From positions 231,001-295,000 of the forward strand of contig JAJAGP010000771.1 in NCBI GenBank assembly GCA_025084515.1: a DNA stretch of 64,000 nt, in the 5' to 3' direction. The stretch is from Ancistrus triradiatus. Lineage: Eukaryota > Chordata > Actinopteri > Siluriformes > Loricariidae. The position numbers and the translations under genes are program-made. Numbering within the stretch: position 1 is the first letter of the stretch; every line of letters begins with the position of its first letter. This document shows, piece after piece, positions 45,598-55,171 of the stretch. The notes under the pieces are model-generated. The model did not search any database. It was not told the origin of the DNA and saw only the letters and a list, made by a program, of their open reading frames with translations.

Positions 45598-47171
45598 CAG
45601 TCGTATGAAAAAGTTTGGGCACCCCTGAATATTTTCAGGATTTTTCTTTATAAATCATTGGCTGTCCAGCTCAGCAATTTCAGGGTAAATATATCATATA
45701 GCAGATGAACACCGTGATATTTGAGAAGTGAAATTAAGTTTATAGGTTTTACAGAAAGTGTGCAGTAATTATTCAAACAAAATTAGGCAGGTGCATAAAT
45801 TTGGGCACCCTTGTCATTTGAATACCTTTAGCACTAATTATTGGAACACAAAATATGTTTTGTAAGCTCACTGACCCTTGATCTACATACACAAGTGAGT
45901 CCAACTATGATAAAGGGTTAAGGTGGCCAATTGGAAGTTTTTCTCCTCTTTGCATCTTCTCTGAAGAGTGGCAATATGGGAGCCTCAAAACAACTCTCAA
46001 ATGGCCTGAAAACAAAGGTTGTTCAACATCATGGTTCAGGGAAAGGGAAAAGCTCTCTCAGAGATTTCAGCTGTCAGTTTCCACTGTGAGGAACATAGTG
46101 AGGCAATGGAAGACCACAGGCACAGTTCTAGTTAAGGAACTCCCGAAGTGGCAGACCAAGAAAAATTCAGATAGGCAGAGGCGAAGGATGGTGAGAACAG
46201 TCATAGTCAAGCCACAGACCACCTCCAAAGACCTACAACCTCATCTTTGCTGCAGATGGTGTCACTGTTCATCGTTCAACTATACAGCGCGCACTTTGCA
46301 CAAGGAGAGGCTGTATGGGAGAGTAATGCAGAAGAAGCCCTTTTCTGCAGACACGCCACAAACAGAGTCACTTGAGGTGTGCTACACAGCACATTTGGAC
46401 AATCCAGCTTCATTTTGGAATAAAGTGCTGTGTACTGATGAGACTAAAATTGAGTTATTTGGACATAACAAGGAGCGGGAAAAAGAACACAGCATCCCAA
46501 GCCAAACACTTGCTACCCACAGTAAAATTTTGGTGGCGGTTCCATCATGCTGTGGGACTGTGTGGCCAGTGCAGGTACTAGGAATCTTGTTAAAGTTGAG
46601 GGTCGCATGGATAATATCTCCCAGATTCTTGAGAACAATGTTCAAGAATCAGTGACAAAGTTGCACCGAGGCCAACGACCCCAAACCCTGCTCAAAATCT
46701 ACTAAGGCATTCATGCAGAAGAACCAGTACAACGTTCTGGAATGGCCATCTCAGTCCCCAGACATGAATATTACTGAAAATGTGGGCTGTCCATGCTCGG
46801 AAACCATCAAACCTGACTGAACTGGAGATGTTTTCTAAAGAAGAATGGTCCCAAAGCACCTTCAACCAGAATCCAGACTGGAAAGCTGTAGGAAGCGTTT
46901 AGCAGCTGTTATTTCTACAAAAGGAGGATCTACTAAATATTGATGTCATTTTTCTTTTGGGGTGCCCAAATTTATGCACATGCCTAATTTTGTTTGAATA
47001 ATTACTGCACACTTTCTGTAAATCCTATAAACTTCATTTCACTTCTCAAATATTACTGTGTTCATCTGCTATATGATATATTTAAGTCAAGTTGCTGAGC
47101 TGAGCAACCAATGATTTATAAACTAAAATCATGAAAATTATCAGGGGTGCCCAAACTTTTTCATATGACTG
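45598..47171 (+). mobile_element. Full-length Tc1-like element
   Basis: The ends CAGTCGTATGAAAAAGTTTG and, reversed, CAGTCATATGAAAAAGTTTG are flanked by TA at 45596-45597 and 47172-47173. Inverted repeats exceed 200 bp and carry inner TTTGGGCACCC repeats. Total 1574 bp. The transposase inside is broken. Confidence 0.92.
45976..46943 (+). pseudogene. Tc1-like transposase, multiply frameshifted
   Basis: A start ATG at 45976 opens MGASKQLSNGLKTKVVQHHG, the N-terminal helix-turn-helix. A second frame carries IVRQWKTTGTVLV and SDRQRRRMVRTVI. DGVTVHRSTIQRAL follows in a third. LCTDETKIELFGHNK holds the first catalytic Asp. The second Asp region is lost near 46675 (ANDPKPC-like), the NPIE segment is deleted after SPDMN, and the end still reads GGSTKY. 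At least five frame changes are needed to follow it. Confidence 0.88.
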
Positions 47172-47189
47172 TAGGTTGTTGTCAATTCA

Positions 47190-47918
47190 CAGCCATCTCT
47201 AGGGTGGCATCTTTAGGGATGTGTTTTTTAGAATGGTCCAAAAAGAAAGAAAATATCCAGTGAGCAGCAGTTCTGTATATGAATTTTTTTTTGTTGATGC
47301 AGCAGGACGGAGGATGCCCAGTCTGGCTCGAGCTTATAGGTGTGTTTGTTGGTTTATTTAACAGCACATCAGCATCACAGGCTATATTCACAACCAGTAC
47401 ATGGTTATATCAACATACTAGTCATGGGCCAATTTAGAGTAGCCAAGAGAGTAGTTGCATGTCTTTGGAACATGGGAGGAAGTGGAGTCTAGGGTCGGGA
47501 TTGAACCAGGGATCTCAGAGCTGTGAGGTGACAGGGCTAACCACTACACCACCGTGCCACCCCTAGAGCTGATTGAAAGGCAACAGTAACTCACATAACT
47601 ACTCGATACAACCAAGGTTTCCAGTAGAGCATCTCTGACTGCACCTGTTGAACTGTGAAGCATATGAGCTAATACAGCAGAAGACCACACCGGGTGCCAA
47701 ACCTGTCAACTAAGAACAACTAAGAGGCCCCCAAATCACACAGGCTCAACAAAACTGGACAGAAGATTGGAAAAATGTTGCTTGGTCTAATGAGTCTCGA
47801 TTTCTGCTGTGACATTTAAATAATAGGGTCAAGATTTGGTGTAAAAATGAAAGCATGGATCCAGCCTGCTTTATATCAATGGTTCTGACTGCTGGTAGTG
47901 GAATAATGATGTGGGGGC
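47190..47918 (+). pseudogene. Tc1-like transposase remnant split by a SINE
   Basis: Left of the SINE are an REWSKKKKISSEQQFC-like region and an ARLARAYR-like end. Right of it come IERQQ-, RRPHRVPN- and EDWKNVAWSNES-like blocks. The first catalytic Asp is changed (WSNES), and a decayed glycine-rich zone ends at about 47918. Same lineage as 33488 and 53820. Confidence 0.78.
47338..47565 (-). mobile_element. tRNA-derived SINE-like repeat, copy 10, with target duplication
   Basis: Flanked by GAGCTTAT (47330-47337) and GAGCTGAT (47566-47573), one mismatch apart. Reverse complement shows a GGTGGCACGGTGGTGTAGTGG head with AGCCCTGTCACCTCACAGCT. Its tail contains GTGCTGTTAAATAAACC-like sequence. Confidence 0.85.
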
Positions 47919-48771
47919 CAGTGTGTGTATATACCCGTAATGGCGTAATGGTTTATTGCTTGAAGGTTCCCAGACACTCTGATTAACTTAAAGTAGTATA
48001 TAAATGGGAAACAAATGCTTCAGTTACATTTTTCTAATAATTACTTGGAATGCTAACATAGTCACATGAGATTAAATATTTCTTGATTAGGGATTTTTTC
48101 TCATACTACATTTACAATTAAAGGTTAGATTTTCTCATTTGTTCAGCATGAGATTACGTTACTTCATCAAATGTTAAATGCCTTATAATTTTTTTCCACC
48201 TCTCTCCAATGTGTGCCAATAATTGTGGAGGGGACTTGTTTCCAAATAAAAGCCAAAAAAAACAAACCCTCAAGCATAGTTCTGGTCATTGAAGCATGAT
48301 GGTCACTATAAAATCTACTGCAGGAAGTATTACAGATTCCTATGATTTCAATCCATGTGTCATCTTCAGCTGCCAAAAATATCACACCAGAGCAAACCAC
48401 AAATTGTTCATTTCTGTGAGAGCATGACTTGAGCTCTAAAAATTAACCACATTCAGCAGTAAATGAAACATGTTTGAAAGGAAGGAACTTTTAGTAGAGG
48501 AGATTTGTTAAGGGACCCGAACAGTTTTAGCCATCACTAGAGTGAAGCTTTGTGCTTTTTTTTTTGTTTTCCCTGTAGGCTAATTATCCTGAACAATCTC
48601 TTATGGTCCATCTGCTGTTTAAAGACCCACTTATGTGTTAAGTCAGTAGCTTTTGAATTATTAGTGCACCACTTGTAAACAAGTGGGCAGATATTTGCTG
48701 TAGAATAACACAATCTAAGAACCAAGATCAATGTTAATTTACAAATAAGTAGACTTCAGTACACACATCAA
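47919..48771. other. Unique noncoding stretch
   Basis: No recognisable feature. Confidence 0.5.
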
Positions 48772-49513
48772 CTAACAGATCAACAACTAAATGTTCCAAC
48801 AACTGTGGATCAATCATGCACATTGGCTTGGAGGAATTGTAGCCCATTCCTCTGTATAGAACAGCTTCAAATGTGGGTGGTGGGTTTCCTCACATGGACT
48901 GCTTACTTCAGTCCTTTCCACAACATTTCTATTGGATCAAGGTCACGACTTTGACTTGGCCATTCTAAAACATTGTTTGTATCCTTCTTTTAGACATTCT
49001 TTAGTAGAATGTTTTACCAAAGCCTTCTTTCTTGTCCACATGACATTTAGCACATTGTGGGTGCGTTGCTTAGAAGTTACCCTGGATTCCTTTGTCTCCT
49101 GGACAAGTACTAGCCTTGATCTTGCAGTGACCTTTACTGGTCAATCAGTGCTGGGAGGGTTACATTAGTGTAGAATATCCTCCATTTGAACACAATCTGT
49201 CTTCTAATATCTTACAGCCTTATGAGTTATGAGCTTCTGAGTTCCTGAGAAATCTCCTTTGTTCATAGCATAATACATTTCTACAAACATGTTGTGAAGG
49301 ATAAAATTTGATAGATCCCTGTACATTAAATAAAATAGGGTGTATTCATATATATACCTAGAGGTTCACGTAGTTTTGCTGCTCACAGATTTGTAATATA
49401 GTATCATTTCCATAATAAAAATCGGAATAGCTGTGAAAATTGGATGTTTTAGGTCATATTCATGCAGAAATATAGAACATTCTGAATAGTTTACAAACTT
49501 TCAAGAACCACTC
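48772..49513 (-). pseudogene. Tc1-like element, internally deleted
   Basis: Same family as 49803 and 55172. The left part holds reverse-strand C-terminal codons (the region over GGAATTGTAGCCCATTCCTC and TTGGATCAAGGTCACGACTT, the QSRDLDPIE segment). It then jumps at about 49015 to the mid N-terminal region and runs to the right terminus AAGAACCACTC before TA at 49514. The left terminal repeat is missing. Confidence 0.82.
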
Positions 49514-49539
49514 TACATGTACCATTTGATGGACTAGAT

Positions 49540-49640
49540 TCATGTCCAGTGCTTCCAACCTTGCACTGAATGCTGCCTATTAGGTCTTGGCACCCAATAA
49601 CCCTGAACTGGATTAAGTGGGTATGGAAAGGTGGGTGTGA
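49540..49640 (+). mobile_element. SINE-like tail fragment
   Basis: GGTCTTGGCACCCAATAACC and CTGAACTGGATTAAGTGGGTATGGAAAG resemble a SINE 3' half. Confidence 0.4.
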
Positions 49641-50385
49641 GTGAGTGAAATTCATGATTTGTAAAAAGTTAATTTAGCTGCCCTTGCTTCAGTGAAGATG
49701 ATTTTAAGTTGCTAAATTAAATGAATTGTCACTTCAACGTGAAAACAACACTCTAATCAGGAGCCATTCTAACTGCATGTCAGTCATTCTCGAACGCATG
49801 TACAGTATTGCTTGAAAATTTGTGAACATTTTAGAATTTCTATATTTCTGCATAAATATGACCTAAAACATCATTACACACATTCACACAAGTCCTACAA
49901 GTAGACAAGGAGAACCCAGTTGAACAAATGAGATAAAAAAATTATACTCGGTCATTTATTTATTGAGGAAAATGATCTGATATTACATATTAAAGAGAGG
50001 CAAAAGTATGTGAACCTTTGCTTTCAGTATCTGATGTGTGACCCCCATGTGCAGCAATAACTGCAACTAAACGTTTCCTGTAACTGTTGATCAGTCCTGC
50101 ACACCGGCTTGGAAGAATTTTAGCCCATTCCTCCATACAGAACAACTCTGGGATGTTGGTGGGTTTCCTCACATCATCTGCTCACTTCAGGTCCTTCCAC
50201 AACATTTCGATTGGATTAAGATGAGGACTTTGACTTGGCCATTCCAAGACATTAACTTTATTGTTCTTTAACCATTTTTTGGCAGAATGACTTGTGTGCT
50301 TAGGGTCGTTGTCTTGCTGCATGATCCACCTTCTCTTGAGATTCAGTTCATGGACAGATGTCCTGCCATTTTCCTGTAGAATTCT

Positions 50386-51308
50386 TATTGAGAAGTTCGG
50401 GTTCGAGGGAACCCACATGCCCCGACGGAACACAAATGGCAGGATACGCGATGGACCCGTGGGGGAAGTGGGGAGTCGTGTGCCTGGCACCTCTTTCATT
50501 GGAGGACATCGAGGATGTTTATTTATTTGGAACTTTGATTGTGGGGTTTCTGCTGATTTGATTTGGCATTACCCTGCTGTATCGGAAAATTAAAAAAGTT
50601 GGGTCAGTTGTCAAAGGTCCCCAGATACTGCCCAATTTGATTGAAATTGTGGGCAGAGTCGTTGGAACTCAGACTGCGCGTATTAATCGCACCATGGAAT
50701 CCATCATGGAGAAACTAATGGCTTTGCGAAATGAGGTAAATCATCAGAGTTACATTGGTTCTGAGTGTTAAAAATTTGAGCTCAGTCAAAACAAAGTCAT
50801 TTCTACTCTCGGCTTCTCTGTTATCAGCAACGGCCTTGCTGATAAGAAATTCCTCCAGAGGATCTGCTGCTAGTACCCACCCTGCATCCACTGACTGTTT
50901 TTCATTCTGGGCAGTAAGCGCTGTATACTGCCATGTTATCGCGAACTTTGTACAGAGTTTTTCTGCTGCGAGAATGAGAACTGACAGAACTTTTTGTCCC
51001 TACCCAAATCAAACGCCTCCACTCTAAGCTTAACTCCACCAAGACGGCGGGACGGGTCTGCAGGGTGCGCCAAAACGGCTGAGAACATGGATGGCTGCTT
51101 GTCGTTTTGGATACTTTTCCTGATACCCACATCCCTAACCAATGGCTAATTGTGTGTCTATGTTATGTTTATGCGCTTGTGTGCTGGAAGGAGTTCTCCT
51201 TCTTTCCCAATGTGTTCATTATTTCTTGTTTCTTCTAAAAATGCATTTCGTTGCCTTGTACTTTTATATGTGTAACGACAATAAATTGAATACCATACCA
51301 TACCATAC
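50386..51308 (+). mobile_element. Non-LTR-like insert with ATACC tail
   Basis: About 923 bp lie antisense inside the Tc1. The 3' end reads GCATTTCGTTGCCTTGTACT, then CGACAATAAATTGAATACC and about four ATACC units, the tail form of fish non-LTR elements and the SINEs they move. AATAAA is at about 51282. No reverse transcriptase is visible. The 5' part encodes a small membrane-protein-like frame. No target duplication; the junction coincides with a deletion in the host. Confidence 0.75.
50436..50771 (+). pseudogene. Small membrane-protein-like reading frame, one stop
   Basis: I do not recognise this gene. ATG at 50436 opens a 111-codon frame interrupted once by TGA at codon 42 (50559-50561) and ending with TAA at 50769. 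Residues 1-20 are tryptophan/glycine-rich. An acidic LSLEDIEDVY precedes a hydrophobic segment of about 20 residues (YLFGTLIVGFLLI then FGITLL) ending in YRKIKK, a positive cytoplasmic-type anchor. The rest (KGPQILPNLIEIVGRV, then RINRTMESIMEKLMALRNEV) is amphipathic and could form a coiled coil. It may be an element-encoded protein or a captured host exon. Confidence 0.55.
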
Positions 51309-51309
51309 C
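51282..51309 (+). repeat. (ATACC)n retroelement tail
   Basis: AATAAATTG followed by about four ATACC pentamers at the junction with the Tc1. Confidence 0.85.
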
Positions 51310-52076
51310 ATCTGTCCACAAAACATTCTTCCAATAGCTTTTTGGCTTGTCCATGTGATCTTTAGCAAACTGCAGATGGGCAGCAATGTTTTTTTTTTGA
51401 GAGCAGTGGCTTTGTCCTTGCAACCCTGCCATGCACACCATTGTTGTTCAGTGTTCTTCTGATGGTTGACTAATGAATATAAAACATTAGCCAACATGAG
51501 AGAGGTCTTCAGTTGCTTAGAAGTTACCCTGGGGTCCTTTGTGACTTTCCCAGTTATTACACGCTTTGCTCTTGGAGTGATCTTTGTTGGTTGACCACAC
51601 CTGGGGAAGGTAACAATGGTCTTGAATTTTTTCCATTTGTACACATTGTGTCTGACTGTGGATTGGTAGAGTACAAACTCTTTAGAGATGGTTTTGCAAC
51701 CTTTTCCAGCCTGATGAACAACTGTCATCTGAGGTCATCAGAAAACTCCTTTGTTTGTGCCATGATACACTTCCACAAACGTGTTGTGAAGAGCAAACTT
51801 TGATAGATCCCTGTTCTTTAAATAAAACAGGGTGCCCACTCACACCTGATTGTCATCCCATTGATTGAAAACACCTGACTCTAATTTCACCTTCAAATTA
51901 ACTGCTAATCCTAGAGGTTCACATACTTTTGCCACTCACTAATATGTAATATTAGATCATTTTGTTTCAATAAATAAATGACCAAGTATAATATTTTTGT
52001 CTCATTTGTTTAACTGGGTTCTCTTTATCTACTTTTAGGACTTTCTAAAGGGTTCACAAACTTTCACGCATCACTT

Positions 52077-52299
52077 TATGCATATATGGGGCATGGCTTT
52101 CAATAGCAAACTGAGAGAAACGTCGGAATTTCCATGATTGTAGATATTAAAAATTGTAAGCTTCCTCCAGGTAGAAACTCACAAAATGACTCATTTATCC
52201 AGAAGTAACTGAGTTTGCATGTACCTCTCAATTGTCGGGGGAGATGTGCTTTTAAATAATTATTTAATTAAATCCACTAATCAAACTCACTCCTCTAGC
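52077..52299. other. Unique spacer
   Basis: No feature recognised. Confidence 0.5.
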
Positions 52300-52830
52300 A
52301 GAGGATGAGATGGGTTTGGCTCTGCCCTCCACTGACCCCCTTTGCTTGGCTAACAGCTGTGACTTAATCTCCCTCCCCCTTTTCTACACATGTACAGCCC
52401 AAGTCACTTTTGACGCCATCCATCATACGATCGCCAGATCAAGTGGTACACTGAGACTGGCCTCTTTTAATTGTCTTGAGCCTACAGTTCCTCCCTCTTT
52501 CCTTGAACAATTCTTTGCCATCTATCCTGTCACTTATCCCAGAAGAGGCTCTAGGCTCTTCCAGGCCCAGCCAAGGCACTTAGGGGCTTTGGTATCAAGG
52601 AAAGCAGGGCAATGGCAACAACTGTGCTTCGAATTTAGAACCCTGTTTATCAGGAGCTGGTAACTGGAGCCACAAAGACAATGTCGGGCTGCACAAAGGC
52701 ATGGCAATCGGACAGAGCTATTGTTTTACATTGTAATTGGCCCTTGCTCATGCATTGGATCCCAGTGTGGCACTGCCTCAGGGGAAGCGCCGGCGCTTCT
52801 AAAACTGGCGTCTCACTGCCTGGTAGCATA
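52300..52830. promoter_or_regulatory. Candidate conserved noncoding block
   Basis: Long, non-repetitive, GC-balanced sequence. CTATTGTT at 52718 (SOX-like) and TAATTGG at 52734 (homeodomain-like) sit 9 bp apart. ACTGGCCTCTTTTAATTGTC and CTCATGCATTGGATCCCAGT have a similar look. A 117-codon plus-strand frame (52310-52663) shows no known domain. Regulatory role inferred from composition only. Confidence 0.4.
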
Positions 52831-53439
52831 AAATAGATCCTTACAAGTCCATGGCATTCAGTGTCCTGAATATCAGTGGAGACTCAGCAATCAGGGGAAC
52901 AAACAGAGCTCACAACAGTTATGTGTGTATTTGGAGGGGTTTAATCTTTATTGCTGACTGTCAGTTACAGCAGAGAGCCACGTGCTGAGTAATAGGTGGC
53001 CTAGCTTTTGACATTTCTAAACAGAGCTACAAACATCCTGTTTAAGCATCCAATGTCATTTTTTGGATGACATGTAGAAAAGCATTTAATAGCTCTATTT
53101 ATAGCAAAGTATTTTACTTAATGACAGTGATATTCAGCGTTTACTTTAGCTAACTTGTAACCACAACGCTATTTAAAGTCTGAAAATGGTAGGCAAGCTC
53201 TAAATGCCACACAGATCTTATCCTACTTTAGAAATAGCAATAGATACAAGTGATGTAACACCACCATGGTATTATTTAATGATTATTCTGGTATGATTTA
53301 GTATATTTGTGACTGGATTACAACAATCTCTTTCTATTTTGTTCCTAGGCTTTGTTGTTATCCCCATTTTCTGAGATTCATCATAAATCCATGCTGTTGA
53401 AAGAGACTTTCAACACATGTAACAACCACATAGAGCAGT
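52831..53439. other. Unique noncoding stretch
   Basis: Nothing recognised. Confidence 0.5.
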
Positions 53440-53780
53440 GAAAGCAAAAGTTATGCCCAGGTCATTATGGAAACAACCTCTAATCTTTGGGCATTAGCCT
53501 TTGACCCCTGACAGGTGGAGAGGTTGTCTCTTGAGCGCTTTGGGCAAGGGTGAGGGGCTGCCATCACGTTCTCGCCACTGTAGGCAAAAATATTATGGTT
53601 TTGTGGATGGTACGTTTTGGATGGGACTGATGAGTCTACTTGTGAGGTCTGACAAACATGTGCCTGGGTGAGAATGCCATGGATCTGTCTTACAAAAACA
53701 ACCAGACAGAGAGATGATTCAGCACCGCAAACCGCCAAGCACCTGTCCCAAAACAGCAATGCTGCAAAATTTAACATAAA
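53440..53780. promoter_or_regulatory. Candidate conserved noncoding block
   Basis: Non-repetitive. TTGACCCCTGACAGGTGGAG combines a nuclear-receptor-like half site with an E-box-like CAGGTG, followed by CTTTGGGCAAGG. A 118-codon reverse frame exists but resembles no known protein. Confidence 0.35.
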
Positions 53781-53819
53781 ATTTAAAATTGAATTAAATT
53801 TAAACATGTTGGCCCCATA

Positions 53820-54876
53820 TACTCACCAGCCACTTTATTAGTTACACATTACTAGTACCATGTTGGACCCCTTTTGGCTTCAGAGTTGTCTTATTTTTGG
53901 TGGGATAGATTCAACAAGGTCCATATTGACATGATAACATCGTTGCAAAATGATAGCATGGTTAGCACAGACATGATAGCACAGTTGCTGCTGATTTGTC
54001 GGCTGCACATCCATGATGTAAATCTTCCATTCAACTACAACCCAGATGTGCTCTATTGGGTCAGGTGACTGTGGAGGCCATTTGAGTGCAGTGAACTAAT
54101 TGTCATGTTCAAGACACCAGTTTGAGAATATTTGAGCTTTGTGACATGTTAGCCTGCTGGAAGTACCCACCAGAAGATTGGTACACTGTCATAAAGGGCA
54201 TGGTCAGCAACAATACTCAGGTAGGTTGTAGAGTTTTAACAATGCTCAGTTGTTATTAAGGGGCTCAAAGTGTGCCAAAAACATATAAATGATTACATGC
54301 GAATATATACACCATTACCTGTACATCACCCCCAGCAGCCTGAACCCTGTCTTGATACAAGACAGAGTATATTCATACCTTCATGACATTTCTGACAATT
54401 TCTGACCCTACCCTCTGAATGTCGCAGCAGAAATTAAGACTCACCAGACCAGGCAACACCTTCCAAACATTTTTGTCAGTTTTCCAATTTTAGTGAGCTC
54501 ACGCAAATTGTAGCCTTAGTTGCCTGTTTTTTTTTGGGTTTTTTTTTTGCTGATATAAGTGGCATGCAAGGTGATCTTCTGCTGCTGTAGCCGATCTGCG
54601 TCAAGGTTTGATGTGTTGTGCATTCAGAGATATAATATAATAACTCCTCTGAGTGTTTATTCGAGTTAGTGTTGCATTTCTATCAGCTTGAACCAGTCTG
54701 TTTCCTCTGACCTCAGGCATCGACAAGGCATTTTCACTCATTGAAATTCTGATCACTGTATATTTTCACATTTTGGATTATTCTCTGTAAATGTTGCCAT
54801 AGGTTGCTGTCATATGCTGATCAGATATTTGCATGAGCTAGCAGTTAAAAAGGTATACCTAATAAAGTGGTGAGTG
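53820..54876 (-). pseudogene. Tc1-like element, near full length, heavily decayed
   Basis: The ends ACTCACCAGCCACTTTATTA and, reversed, CACTCACCACTTTATTAGGT are inverted repeats with TA on both sides. Reverse-strand landmarks of the lineage survive in order: TCACATTTTGGATTATTCTC upstream, CAACAATACTCAGGTAGG (AYLSIVAD region), CAACCCAGATGTGCTCTATTGGG (NPIEHIWV region), and GACATGATAACAT (IMSI region). No frame is open for more than about 60 codons. Confidence 0.78.
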
Positions 54877-54924
54877 TACTGCATATGTATGTATGTGCAG
54901 TTTATATATACATCATCTTGTTCT

Positions 54925-55169
54925 AAACACTATATAGATGCACTTTGCAGACTGTAGTCCGTCTGTGTTTCTTCACACTTTGTTAGTCCCCTTTAATCTG
55001 CTCTCTAGTGCTCAGAACCTCCACAGGGCCATCACAGATCAGGTACTATTTGGATGGTGGATCATTCTCAGCACCACAGTTACACTGATAAAGTGGTGGT
55101 GTGTTAGTGTGTGTTTTTCTGGTATGAGTGGATCAGACCCAGCAGTGCTGCTGGAGTTCAAATAGTCCA
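54925..55169. mobile_element. Half of a foldback element
   Basis: GCACTTTGCAGACTGTAGTCC, CAGGTACTATTTGGATGGTGGATC, ATTCTCAGCACCACAGT and GAGTGGATCAGACCCAGCAG match one arm of 41729-42669. The copy stops at TA 55170-55171, where a Tc1 is inserted, and the other arm is not found beyond it. Confidence 0.75.
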
Positions 55170-55171
55170 TA

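Larger units (their letters stand above)
49990..51763 (-). pseudogene. Tc1-like transposase, interrupted
   Basis: Reverse strand. ATG at 51761-51763, then a decayed N-terminus with QAGKGCKTISKEFVLYQSTV, a FKTIVTFPRCGQPTKITPRA linker and RVTSKQLKTSL. The N-terminal part stops at KNVLWTD, at the first catalytic Asp. After the insert the protein resumes at RILQENGRTSVHELNLKRRW, QQDNDPKHTSHSAKKWL (second Asp kept), SPHLNPIEMLWKDLK (Glu kept), then a stop, with the C-terminus in another frame ending TESKGSHTFASL at 49990. Confidence 0.9.
49803..52076 (-). mobile_element. Tc1-like element split by a retroelement-like insert
   Basis: The left end CAGTATTGCTTGAAAA and right end (...CACGCATCACTT) are flanked by TA at 49801-49802 and 52077-52078. 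The terminal repeats share GAACCCAGTTRAACAAATGAG and GTATGTGAACCT. The host Tc1 sequence is interrupted from 50386 to 51308 and, relative to the 55172 copy, about 198 bp of transposase are missing at the junction. Confidence 0.9.

Noticed and set aside
52310..52663. 117-codon plus-strand frame
   Set aside because: No recognisable domain, no splice or promoter context, and it lies in a motif-dense noncoding-looking block.
53451..53807. 118-codon reverse frame
   Set aside because: No motif or homology I recognise, poor start context, and the 3' part runs into AT-rich filler.
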